Part shown: positions 25,448 through 37,833 of the stretch, piece by piece
Position numbering within the stretch: the first letter of the stretch is position 1
Layout: each line of letters begins with the position of its first letter
DNA from: Daphnia carinata
Lineage: Eukaryota; Arthropoda; Branchiopoda; Diplostraca; Daphniidae
Reading direction: 5' to 3'
DNA length: 64,000 nucleotides
NCBI RefSeq assembly: GCF_022539665.2
Contig: NC_081331.1
Location: forward strand, 3,878,501-3,942,500
Program-made: the position numbers and the translations under genes
The notes under the pieces: model-generated
What the model was told of the DNA's origin: nothing
What the model saw: the letters and a program-made list of their open reading frames with translations, nothing else
Databases searched by the model: none

Positions 25448-28400
25448 AAAATGGACCACGGGGAACGCTCTAAAGACGGGTTACTTCTTGTGATTCTTGA
25501 ATGAAGTCGTTTCCTAAACGCCCCCAGTGTTGCGTTGTGTTCTTTTTGTTATCATAGCCAAAAGCTTTCGTAATACATGTACGAAAGATGTGGTATATTT
25601 CAGTATCCTCAATTCGGCTTCCTTATATTCTCGTAAGACTAGATCCGGGTTTTAAGTAAGGGAACGTATCTTTATGAGCCTGACGTCATTGATGCATCTT
25701 GCGTAACAATATTTTTTCGAATGAGGACGTTTATTTGATTTATATTACGTAATTGAAGTCGTTTTGCTTTTCGTATTTGGTTCTCGGAACAATCGAGCGT
25801 TCGTTCCCAACGAACTCGCCACGATTCCTGTTGAAAGAATAAAAAGCACAAGTGTTGAAAAGGGTCTTCATTAGAAGGACTTTGACCGTTGCAAACCATC
25901 TGGGGGTTTGTCGGAATTGCTGTTACAGTTTGCTTCGTCTAGGTGGTCAACGTGAGAGAACGCTCATCACGTCCGCTCTATTCAACTGACTTGTTTAATA
26001 TCTCGTGTTGTCCAGCAACAACATCCCTCCTGCTGACGCTTTCGCACAAAGTGCCAAACATGGAGCGGGTCGTAACACGCTAACTTAGCCGCCAGAAAAC
26101 TCGTCAAGTATCGTTTTGAACCGTTTTTCTTTTTATTGATGTTTTTATTTTAATGAATTAACACCCGTTACCCAGAAAAAAGACAATGGCTCCGGTCATT
26201 GAAGATTCAGGTGGATGATGATAAAACGTTTGCTGGCGGATGAAAGTGTGTGAAGCGTAGCATTTGACACGGGTAACTTACCGGAAAACAGGTCGCCAAC
26301 AACTTTCTAAACGATTCGCAACGGCCTCCTATTATTCACCGGACAAAAATTGCTTTCAGAACCGCGTCGTGCTGTTGACGTCATTATCAGCGTACATAGT
26401 TTTATTAGATCATTAACAACCTGTCAGCTGTTGAAAGTCATTTCAGAAACTGTTTTGATCCAAAAACGAAAAAGAATCAAAACAGTTTATTTCTCTTGTT
26501 TATCGTTTGCGATTGTATTGAATTTATTGAACCATCTCCATCATCTGTCGTCCGTTTCTAAATGAACGAAAAACATTTGGTGTACATTTTTTGATTACCC
26601 GGAGGCACATCGTTTCTCGCGATGTGTAATGTCCGACCAATTTCTTTTATATCGGTCTTTCCAACAACACATTTTGGCTGCAATCTGTTTTCACAAAAAA
26701 AAATATGTTTCATCATTCTCAAGAAAAGAAAACAAGTCGATTATTATAGGTGTGTGTATGTACATTAAGGGGTGTAACTAGGTACTGGGTAGCGGGAAAA
26801 TGTTGATAGCCTATCGGGAATTTACGGTTTTTTATTGCCGGGTGGTGAATGAGGAGGGAGGCGAGAATAGCTGAATAGTCTGTGATATTATTACGGTACG
26901 TGGGATGTACGGATCATTTCATTTTGGAATAATAATATCTCGCACGTTTCTCTATTCACACACGACTAGTGTTTTGATTTTTTTCGTTCATTTCGTTTGA
27001 TGGTGAGGCGCTGTCGTTAATGGCGACTACAGGGTACTCGTCTGGAATCGGTTGGTTAGCTACGCCCACTTGTAAAAGAAACAAAAATGATGGTATTCTT
27101 CGCATCAATGACCCGCCAGTCTTTTTTTCCTCCCTGGGATCTATCTTTTTACATCAAAGAGTTAACTCCATTTTGCGTGTGTTACTGAATCTTCTCCAAT
27201 GATTCAACCAAGCGTGCAATGAATATCAAAGTGAGTCGCGTTGCTAGGCGAAATGTAAGACGGTAAAAACAATAGCCTTGGAAATGGATATCGCATAGTT
27301 AGGTAATCCCCGGTCACGCGTGATTAGCTTTTCGTACGAATTTTACAACGCTTGACTTGCTTTATCGTTGGACCTTATCTAGCATGTCACCTGGCTCATA
27401 GACTGGACGTAGGTACATAACGTGATATGTCTTGATAATGTCCATGTGAGTTTTCATTGACCTATATTATTTTCATTTTTACGCAGTAACGAAAGGGAAA
27501 TCTTTGTTCTGTAACGTGATCGAGACTAAGAAAAGATGATAACCACATCTTTGAGGTTTTGGGGATGTGCAATCGGCGGTTTTGCTTTGGTTTTCCAAAA
27601 CGGCCTGACAAGTTGAAATGCACGACAGCCAACGATAAGTGATGACCACGCATCATTTTTCGGAGGCGGTCAAGGTGGGCGAGCGTGTCGGTAAAAGAAA
27701 TATACCTCTTCCACACTTTTGTACGTTGGTATGAACATAGTAGCCCGGCATTCAAACAGCAGTCCTTCTTTTGGCCGTGCTCTTCAAACACCGCCAACAA
27801 CGTGATACTGTTGGCCGTAAGCTTTGAATAACAGAGTGCGGACGAACGCACAAGTCACGCAATCTGACGTTGATGAAACTTGAAAAAGAAAAACCAGCAG
27901 CTGCGCTATACCTTCGGTACAAAAATGCAGACAAGTGCACCGGCTGCTCTACCGCCGTGATGCAAAGTAACACTATAATCTGTACTCTTCAAAACTCTCT
28001 GGCTCATTTACATTCATGACGGTCTCAATTGTTTAGCCCTCTCTCTTTGTCTTTGATCTTTTACCGGTCGTCTCCCTTCTGTTGAAATCAGCCAAGCTGT
28101 TGGAGTCGATTCACGGTTCGCTGTCTTAACGCATCGTTTGAGAGCATACTCCTTCCTCTGAGGGAAACAGAACCGGTCCGTCTCATTTTCGTTTGCTGAC
28201 AGATTGAACCTCCCCGGGAAAAAGAAGTGGGTACGGAAAAAAACAGTGGTGAAAAGAAAAAAATTAAGCGACCAACTGTCGTAGGTGGTCGCAGATGGGC
28301 AAACGTTGGCAGTATTGTAGGGAGATTATTCTGTCCAGCAGCAGAAGAGACAATTTGGATTTTATCGCGCACGGCTAAGATGGAATCGTATGTGTGCTCA

Positions 28401-31400
28401 GGCCAGAAACCAAGGACATAAAAAAAATGTTAAGGTAGAAGAAAAAAATCACTGCTCAAATGTATTTGTTTTTTTATGGTCATTTCTTTCTTCAAAGAAA
28501 CGATGTGAAATTGTCATCTGGCATCTTGGAGAAAGAGCTCTCTCGGAACACATTGTACAGTCGCCTTGAGGATGACACAATCTAACAGGGGGGATAGAAG
28601 AGGATCGGTATGTGTCTACAGAAGTAGAAAGCGACACGAAGATGCAATTCAGGCCAAGTCGAAAAGGAAAGTTTATTTAGAGCACCGTGTAACAGAGAGT
28701 GAAATGGTTGTCCTTTTTTAATCAACCTGATTAGCTTTCACCTAGATCTAACGTGTAAACAAGCAAATAGAAAACAGGGACGAAAAAATCGGTAGATTGC
28801 ATCACCGGAAAAAAGGGGGGAGCTCTATTTCTTTGGTTCTTGGGAACAATTGAATGATGACGACGACCTGCTGGAAGCCATATGGTGCACGCGAACAGCC
28901 ATAGAAACCAAAAAAATTGTGCGTGCTGGCTGAGCAAGACATCGCCGACCGCGATTTCACTTCTACGCAACGTATATTGATACCATATAGCGATCTAAGT
29001 TAACGACACTTGCTGTCTTTTCTTAGCATCAAGTCGTATTTACACACTTTCTCCCACACAGCGGACAGACTGTATGTAACACCAAACCACTTGCTAACGA
29101 AAAGAAACAAAAAAAAATCTGAAAACTTTCATGTAATGTAGGCTCGAGCCGGCCAACTGCCGGTCTACACAATTCATTGTGGTGCGGTTGTGCCGCACGA
29201 AAAATAGAAAAGAAGAGAAAAAAAATGTGTTGTTTTGTTAGCGGCGGCGCACCATGTGCGCAACGTGAAATGAGGAAAGAAACAACAGCACACAACTGGA
29301 TAGTTTACTATTATAGTATTGTTAACAATTTTTCATTTTTCTTTTTCGCATTGACAAAGTCCGTCCTTGACGCCTCGCTTCTATTGCTAACAATCCCACA
29401 TCTGTCCACAACAATGTTTCTTTCTTCCTTTTTTTTTATCTACACTTTGCAAGTAGAACGAGTTCACTTTTTGTTTCGCAAATGGCTCTTATCCTTGCCC
29501 GTTTTGTAGCAGTAGCTTTAAGTTCTTAATGTCGCTGTGAATGAGGTACGTAACACATGGCTTGCCTTTGCCGTCTCACACACAGCATCTGCCGTTTTCT
29601 CAAGGCTTCTCGTTCACTTCTCGTCTATTATGCGTGTCTATATGATTGTATACTGTAATGATCGTATATATATCCATCTGTGTATGTTGCGTTTTGTTTT
29701 TTTGTCTGTGTGTTTTTTAACGACACAAACGAAGTAACTAAACAGCCGCCTCGGTACTATTATCACGTTCACCACCACTGACACGGTTTTTTTTTTTGTC
29801 TTTTCTTTCCTCTTCGTTTATCTCTCATTGGTTTTATTGTTACGCATATTTCTCTTGGTCATCCCTTCTCTACAAGTTCTATCTCTTTTAAAGGTTCCCT
29901 TTTTTTATTTAGCTCAACGTCTTCCAAGCGAATCGATTTGGGTGTCTCTCTCTTTTCTTTGACTTTTCTTTTTCTCTTTTTCCTTTATTGACTTTGTTTT
30001 CAGTTTCTCAACTTTTCTTATTCCGATTCGGACGAGAGAGCACACGGCTGCTGTTGACAGCAACAGACGGCCAGCCGCTGTGGCCGTCGGGCTGCGGCCG
30101 GTCATCATCACGCGGTGTAGTTAGATATACACAAGCATTTTGAAAACGTAACCGGCAAGTGTTCAGCAGCCGTTGTGTATTATTCCGTCGGAAGAAAAAG
30201 ATGTTGGGGTGCTAGAGAACAGAACAGGTGGTCACTTTCACTATACGTCAGAGCGTCACGAGGTCCCTTTATTTCTCAGAGGCGAAGAGAATACCATCCG
30301 GAGACGGGTTCGTCATGGACGGAACAGATGTAGTGGCATTCATTTGATACCCAAACGGCAGCAAACCGTCCCAAAAACGATAAGAAAACATTCACGACAC
30401 AAGAGAATAAAAAAGGATCCAAAAAAGAATAAGAGTCGTCACTTTGTTCAACGGGTTGCCTTCCTTTTTCTATAAATGAAAATGAAGCGAAAGAGACTAT
30501 TACCTCTTATCTAAGCGTGGACCAAAACGCTGACAGTCTGCCAATGAACGAGAATCTTTTTTAAAAGAAAAAAAGCCAACTGTTTTTCTTGTATTGTTGT
30601 TGTTGCCCACGGTTGAAGCCGTTCGTCATTTCTCCGCTCAATGACCACCATCGACGGTTGCAACCGAATAGCCAGTAGATAAGATATATAGGAAAAAAAA
30701 AGGGCATCTACACTAAGTGTCTTTTTTTTTTTTTTTTCGTTCTATCTTATTTCTCGAGGATATGTGAGATGTAATTGTACAAAGAGGGGCCGGGAGCGCT
30801 CAGCGTGAAGCCCCTTCCCGAACCGAACGCGGCCGGTATTTGGTGTATAAATCATCCAGGTGGTTAAATACAAGACACGCTGGGGCGAGGAGAGCGGACA
30901 CACGTCGTGCCGCGTGTGAGAGAGTCTTGGCGTTCGTGCTCTTATACCTTGTACATGCACCACATAACACACAGGTGCTTGATGTTAATGTTCCTCCACA
31001 ATTAAGCACTTTTCTCCCTGTCTTCATCACTATTGGATATATTGCGTGTGCGTTTACAATCTAGACACACAAAAAGATGATGTTCCATTGCGGGGAACAT
31101 TTTCTATGGTATCCTTCCGCTTTTATTTTTATTTTTTTGTTAGAACGTTTCGTGATGAATTATACCCAGCCGTTACGCAGCCGTTGGACATATCGTGAAC
31201 TGGTCTACTTGCTGGTTGATTACTACAATCGCTAGTTAGCATTCACGAAGAGCTGCTGTTGTTGTTACACTTTCTTATTGTTCCAGCAACGGCCAGAAAA
31301 AAAAGAAGACAAATCTCTTCTCTCCAATAATTGAATCTGTCTGTCTCTCTTTCTCTGCCTCGTTTCTCTTTTTATTGAGAAAAAAAAAACAGAACAGCCG

Positions 31401-33034
31401 GTGCTGGGCCTGGAGGAAGAGACCCAACTCTTAATAGTTATTCTGTAGGGCATTACGGTAGATTGGATTGTCATCGCTATTATATACATTTTTTTTTTCT
31501 CTTCGTTTGGAAATGACTGCGATACTCGAGGCAACGGTGTAGAGTTTGGTTGTGTAATTGAACAACAACAGTGGCCAAACGACAAAAAGGAATAACTGAA
31601 CGAAGAGCTCGACGACCATCTGTCCCAGCGTTGAACGACGATGACTATTGTGCTGTGGTGGGCTTTCGGACATGATCACGGCCGCGTTCTCAACACCTTG
31701 TTTGCTTCACCGTCTGTATATGTACACAGTACGTACACGTTATTAATCCAATCACACTGCGGTCAGTCGCCGATCGAGTCCATACACATTTCGTTTTTTT
31801 TTTCTTCTTTGCAAAAACAGCAGGTCTTTTTCCTTCTTGTTTGTTTTGTTGGAAAATAATTTGGTTCTGAATATTAGTTCACGATTTTCTTGTTTTCGTG
31901 AGTGATGTCCCGGATTCATAGACGTCCCGCTGGAAATGATAGATACAAATGCAAAGTTGTGTAACAGTTGGTGGATCAAGAGAAAAAGTAGGTAAATCGA
32001 ATGACGAGGTAGGAGGATGTATAATAGAGTTATTGGAAGGGCCAACATTTGGAAAATTGCAGAAGAAGTAACAGCAGCCGGTCATTCATAATTTTTGTTG
32101 TTACTGTTGTACCTTGCAACAGTTTCGTGAACAGCAAGAACAGACCGTGAGCGAATTGATGGATTTTTCTCGTGTGTGTATGTGTGTGCTGGCATTCGAA
32201 ATTGTTTGAGAAGATTCTCAGGCTTTTCTCCAGACCCAGTCGGGGATCGACGCGCTGCTTTTCTTCTATACGTCGCGCCAGTTGCTTCTTTTATATTTTG
32301 TACATAACATGGCCCATTTGATCGCGCATTATAAAAAAAAAAGAAGCGGTCGTGTTCAAGCTGACGTGTTACTTTAACGAGCGTGATATGAAGGGGTATC
32401 TCCCGAGGCGGAGACTAAAGGCCTACCCCATTCGCACCTGACGAACTTTTTTGATTCAAATCGAGCACGTAGACACAGTTTTTACCGAGAATTCTTCACA
32501 CGCCGGATAAGATCAAATAAAATCGTACCGAATAACCTACCCTATGAAATCTCGTAAGTAGATTACGTAAACAAGATGACCACTTTTTTCTTTTTTATTT
32601 GGTTGTTTCCCCTTTAAAATGGGATTTCATTTGTTGAAACGCACCTGTAACGCCATTTGGAGTTAAGACGGCCAAACTCGATAATGATGACGGCTGTCCA
32701 GTGAGAATGTGAAGGGTTCATGCTGTTGTGTGTGGGTAAAAAGGAAATGCCATAAAGCATAAAAGTGTTCAACTAAAAAACGATGGGTGGATAGATAGTT
32801 GAATGCGCGTGGGGGGAGGGGGAACGAAAACAGAAAAAAAGGAGGCGGAGGCATCAACGAGCAGATAAAGCCAACCGATTGCTGGAAACCTGTTGCCTTC
32901 AGTTGGCTGTAAGCCTTCGTTCGCTTCGCAAGTGCGTCTGTTCTGTGCTGCTCGAAATTTCACCTGAACACCCTAGCACACCTTCGTCTTGATTCAGTGA
33001 TCTTTGAATTAATACACGAAAAAAAAAGAAAGAA
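25448..33034. other. Large gene-poor interval upstream of the HLH gene
   Basis: About 7.6 kb without a convincing coding exon. The longest frames (27462-27851 minus; 29177-29509 plus) are unlike known proteins and lack splice context. CRE palindromes occur at 25681-25688 and 26376-26383. There are many T tracts, including a run of 16 T at 30722-30737. The size and position, just 5' of a helix-loop-helix regulator, fit an extended enhancer and 5' untranslated region, but this is inference. Confidence 0.4.
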
Positions 33035-36000
33035 ATGTCTTGCGCCGAGTCATCAGATGGCGAGAGAACAATGTCGCCAACAGCCGCCGCTACCGTCCGT
33101 GAACGTCGACGATTGCGAATGTTGAAACGCAGGTGGAATCACGGTGCCAACAACAACAACAACAACAACAACGGTGGAATGGTGTTGAGCTTTTCGGCCT
33201 TCCGTCGGGCGCGCAGGATGCGAAATCAGCGACGGATGACCAAAGAAGAATACCTGAGACTTAAGAATATGGTTCCGGCCGTCGCTACACAACCTCGCGT
33301 TTCTAAGGTAAATAAAAATCAAATTTGATTGAATTGCATTCACCATGTCTGTGAGAATTCTGTTCTCGTTATTCTTTTAGTTGTATCTCTGTTGAGTTTC
33401 TATTTTTCGCTAATGAATTAACTACGTTTCAATTGATCTATCCACTTCACAACAGGTGCAAGTCATCGAAGAGGCCATCAAATACATCGACTCTCTGCAC
33501 GTGGCCCTTTTTCAACGACTCAGAGCTCAGGAGTTGGCCTGCGCCGCGGACCCTTCCAACACCATATCCAGTGAGTATCCGCTGTATTAAGCTTCCATTA
33601 TTTTTTCTGATTGACTGTAAACGACAGGTGTGTGCACGTATCTTTATTCAATCAAGTTACATTAAGGTGTGGGAATGCGATAAGGCTATCGAATTTCTCT
33701 TCTATTTTAAAAATCTGACGCTATATGTCGGTGTGAAACACACCGGGAATCCACACGTCTATAGTTAAAAGGCAATTTGAATTTCTTTTAAAGGTTTAGA
33801 TTGAAGGTTTAAAAAAAAATGTTGGGGTAAAGTAAGGGAGAGGGTGGAGTATCCCGCCCCTTTTGGAAGTGATTTTCAGTCTTGGGTTCCTGTCGAAGAC
33901 TTTGGTATGTACAGGTACACACGAGCGAGTGAGGAATAAGAAAAAAAACGAAGGGAAAACTTGTTTCTTCTCCGAAAAGGGGAGCGAGAAGCAGCCGTGG
34001 GAAAACGACAACAGATGGTGAACCTCTCCGTCTAGATTTTTTTTTTTATTAAAATCTCTTTTTTCCTCCCTCCATTCTTCCTTTGGTGTAGTTTTTAAGG
34101 GGGGAGGGAGAAAAATCCCAGCTAAATGGGTTGGAAGAAAAAAGTGCGGATGAGAATAAGAATGGATTGCTCCTGACCCGTCTGACCTCAACGATTCTTC
34201 ATTACGGGATGATGAAGGCACTTGGTGGTTGTGAAATGGGGAAAAAAAAACAAAAATAAACTCGGTCTTCAAAAAGGTGAATAGCTCTTGCGTTAATGAA
34301 TCGTAGGATCGTGTATCGTTTTGCTAGAAAAGTTGAATACTATCAAAAGAGGGAGGAATTAATATGCGGATGAAATTTATGTCTATTTGTATAATAAATT
34401 AGAAAGAATCAAAAGGGTTACGGGTTCCGGCGGGAAGTCGTTTGTGGCCGGTAGTGCTATAAAGCTTTCACTCCAATGTTCTGAATGAGACTACCGCAAA
34501 GGATACATATCCGCCCTCGTGATATTTCCATTCGGTCAATTTCGTTCTCTTTCGTTCGAAATTGAAGGCGGAAGGGCGAACAATTGTCTGCGTCCGCTTT
34601 CAATTTAGGGACGCATATAAAAAACTGTTTTCTATTCGAGAGGCTACGTAAAAGAATAACAAAAGGTTGTTGACCGTCTTTTTGTGACAATGACGAACAA
34701 TTGACCCACACTTGAGTGGAACTGGGTGCACGTGGAACACCGTCGTCACGGCCGAACAAGTGCTGGAAGGGGGAAAAAAAAGGGACGGATCATTTGCCTG
34801 GTTTAAGAAAAGGCATTCCATTGGCTAATGTGTAGGGTGGGCCCAAGCAGCGAGTGATTGGTGAAGGAATCGGTTCTGAAATGCAGCTAGAAAAATAATA
34901 ATGAGCTATGGGAGCAGTTTTGAAACGAAGACCTGCTCATTACAATCGGGAAATAGGGAGAGGGGGAAAAGAATACTTGGATGGATAACACTAACAAGTA
35001 AATAAATAAAAAAAAACCTACAAATGGATTGTATTAGACCGGAGTCACGGACCAAATCCGTTCTCCGAAAAAAGGACGTAATGTCCAAAACACAGGGTAA
35101 TAGACAAAGTCATCCGTCATTCTATTTCACATGTTTGTTTCTTTGTCCTTTTGTTATTCATCCTCGAACACATCAAGTACTGAGCAAGTGTTCTAGAGAA
35201 AATATGTGTAATAACTAGGTTGAAAGATCGTGATAGAACGCATGGCGTGACTAGTTTTTTTCCCCCCTTCTCACATTCACTCCCATTACATTTTTTGTGT
35301 TTGAAATGGGGGGAATCACGCCTTGACCCGAACATTCCTTCGTTTCTCTCAGTGCCCATCTGTTGTAGCCTCGTTCAGAGAGGTCGGCCATCACGAACGA
35401 AGCCAAAAAAAAAGGAACCCTTGTTCGTTTTCCCCTTCTGTCTGGCGTGTACGTAATTATATTACGCTTGCTCTAGCCGCAGCCGCGTGTTTATTTCCAC
35501 AGCTTTTTGTTCTCTCTTGGCAAAAGAGAAAGGAACACAACAATAGGGATCGATTGTCAGCAATGACGAATGAATCGTGAAAGGTCTATGAATAGCAAAA
35601 GGTGTCTAGTCTTTTTTTGGAACAAGAAGAATGACTTGAGAATAATAGCAGTTATTAAACGTTTGCCAAATGTTGTGTAATTTGTAGGCTCGTTTACCCA
35701 TTTGCCACAAGCCATTTTGGTTTCTTTTTTTTTTCTCCGTACAAGTTATACCGTTCCGGCTTCTAGTTCTGCCAACTTTCTTGTTTCTTTTCTTAAAATA
35801 ACTTATAGTCGGAGAAAAAATTGTAGGCTTTATACAATAGGTATAGATGCAATCATTAGCTTTTTATGGGCAAAACGATACGTTAGTAGTGTCTGTTAAG
35901 CAATTTATCTTCCCTTTCTTCTTTGTTACTATCTGTTTTCTCCTTTCGGGCGTTTTCTGATAACGAGGTCGAGCTTACTAAAATTATTAACTAAATTCAT

Positions 36001-36373
36001 TTTTTAAAAAAAGACGCTGCCTTGCAGTGTAATGTTGGTTCGTTAACCATTTTTCCACGTCAATTTATGAATTATCGTTTTATTGTAGTTAATTTTTTTT
36101 TCTCGACCGTACCACGTCAAAGTTTAACATTGTTTTATGACTCTTTTTGCGTTCACAGGTAGGGGGCAAGCGCAGGTGACGGGGAACGAATCGGACATTC
36201 AGCCCGAACCGAGCCAGCTGTCCCGCTGGATCGGCAACGTTTTACCGACGCCTCACGCCTTAACAACGGCTCACCTTCTGGTGACCGAACGGCAACAACA
36301 GCGGGATGGCATCAAACAGTGGCCGTTTTTCATGGGCAAAGTTGATTGCCTGATCAGGAAGAAACAGAGTTGA
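33035..36373 (+). CDS. Helix-loop-helix protein, Id/emc-like, without a canonical basic region
   Basis: Three exons: 33035-33307, 33456-33570 and 36159-36373, giving 200 residues; intron 2 is 2588 bp. The HLH spans roughly residues 71-115: helix 1 EEYLRLKNMVPAV, loop ATQPR, then VSKVQVIEEAIKYIDSLHVA. The RLK..VP and VSKV..I...I.YI..L spacing is like the Id proteins and extramacrochaetae. The stretch before helix 1 (RRARRMRNQRRMTK) is basic but lacks the ExxRR DNA-contact pattern of true bHLH factors. A basic N-terminal segment (VRERRRLRMLKRRW) and an Asn run encoded by (CAA/AAC)n lie near residues 39-46. Exon 3 ends with a C-terminal tail containing QLSRWIGNVLPTP, not recognised. It could act as an Id-type dimer partner. 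The class is confident; the exact family is not. AATAAA at 36637-36642 is a likely polyadenylation signal. Confidence 0.75.
33148..33172 (+). repeat. (CAA)n microsatellite in coding sequence
   Basis: About eight uninterrupted CAA units lie inside exon 1 of the HLH gene and are read as a polyasparagine tract. Length polymorphism would change only the number of Asn residues. Confidence 0.9.
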
Positions 36374-37252
36374 AATCCTTCCAACAGAGAATGAGCTTTT
36401 TGTATTAATGTTTGGCTTATTTCCGGTTGCTGCTATTTCCATTGCCGTGTTCATTAGACTGTTAAACAAATTGAAGAGGTTTGGCAAGTTAATTGCTTTC
36501 TGGAAGCTAACGAGGGGGCATTCAATAATTGTTGTGGATCGCCAATCCAAACGGGATAATTCATTCTTGTATCTGTCTTAATTAATGTGTGTTGTAAAAG
36601 AGTGTTTCTTTTCGTTTTTGGTTAGTTTTGAATAACAATAAAACAGTGTCGATTTTCATATGAATTGGTTGCAACAGTCGAATTTATCAGGACGCACCAT
36701 CTGGGCAATAGGGTATCATTTCTTAACTGTCGATGCAGTTAACTGGGGTGTCTGCATTCTAATCAACAAGAACACTCCTATATCTATGCATATCTTTACA
36801 TTTGTATGATAAGATATCAGAACTTGAGGTGGGATGTTGGAATAATGACAAAATACTGTGCATCAACATCTTGACGTTTTACAGGAGGCAATTCACGAAG
36901 TTGCCTGCAGCACCACCACAGCTGGAAATAATTAACTTTTTTCCTGGTTATCGCGCTGAACATGTGTATCCCACCTGTAGTACATCAACAGCTATATTGC
37001 GATAACGGAATGTGAAGAAACAATACCAAAGAATAAGAAAACAAAAATGAAAAGAAAAAAAATCCTAAAAGAAAACGAAACAGGACGTAAAACCGTTGTT
37101 AACTTACATCCTGCAGTCTTTGAACAAATCTATTGCAACACCACTTAGTGGAATGTTCCCATTGTATAGCCATAAATGCCACTCATCAAATTGCTATGTA
37201 CAGGATGCCTTTAAATTCAGATTTATAGCCACGTAACTTTGCTTGTATATAA
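36374..37252. other. HLH gene 3' untranslated and intergenic DNA
   Basis: Starts just after the HLH stop; AATAAA at 36637-36642 probably ends that transcript. The remaining roughly 600 bp to the tRNA gene shows no coding exon. Confidence 0.5.
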
Positions 37253-37325
37253 GGTCCTATGGCTTAGATGGCAAAGCGCCTGCCTAGTAAGCAGGAGATC
37301 ACGAGTTCGAGTCTCGTTGGGACCT
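37253..37325 (+). tRNA. tRNA-Thr (anticodon AGT)
   Basis: A full cloverleaf can be drawn: acceptor GGTCCTA pairs with TGGGACC, D stem GCTT/AAGC, anticodon stem CCTGC/GCAGG with loop CTAGTAA (anticodon AGT), and T arm ACGAG-TTCGAGT-CTCGT. There is no intron. The A box (TGGCTTAGATGG) and B box (AGTTCGAGTCT) look usable. A TTTT run at 37330-37333 is the expected RNA polymerase III terminator. The discriminator base would be T. Confidence 0.93.
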
Positions 37326-37833
37326 GATCTTTTATATTTATGCTAATAGAATTCAAACAAAACAACAAAAACATAGCATTCATGGTAAGTACTATCAGCA
37401 TTCACTACGAGTAGTTTACCACGTCACGAAGGATAGCGTCCATGATACCAAACTTAAACTAACTTGACGGTGAGCTATATTTACCACGGAGAATCTGTAC
37501 CATCTCTAGTCGTGACGTGATAGCAGTGCGGGAGCCCAGGGTTAAATGGCAGCTTGACCGTAGTCCGGGACTTTGTTTACTTCTGTATACACAGTATTTC
37601 AGACATCGCTGTTGCCATTGTTTGTAAGTTTACCGCTCGCAGAAACGGTTAACCTCAGTCTGCTGTCGACGCCGCACCGTTCAAGTTTATTCTCACATCC
37701 GCGCAAAGAACAGTGAAGAGAATCGGAGATAAAAGTGTAATAGTCTTGCAACTCAATTGGGCTACACAAGTGTATCGGGAGCTCGTTGCCTTCAACTACT
37801 CCACTCTAATTTCGAACCTGTAAGTAATTGAGT
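37326..37833. promoter_or_regulatory. Upstream region of the ENPP gene
   Basis: About 500 bp between the tRNA and the first ENPP coding exon, with no coding sequence seen. A GTAAGT at 37820-37825 just before the chosen ATG could be a 5' untranslated donor. If it is used, the in-frame ATG at 37928 would become the start, at the cost of a shortened signal peptide. Confidence 0.4.

Noticed and set aside
27462-27973. Overlapping minus-strand frames of 129 and 73 codons
   Set aside because: No recognisable motif, no splice signals linking them to other exons, and composition like the surrounding non-coding DNA.
33796-34272. 158-codon minus-strand frame within intron 2 of the HLH gene
   Set aside because: Phe/Ser/His-rich translation of T-rich intronic tracts; low-complexity and without domains.
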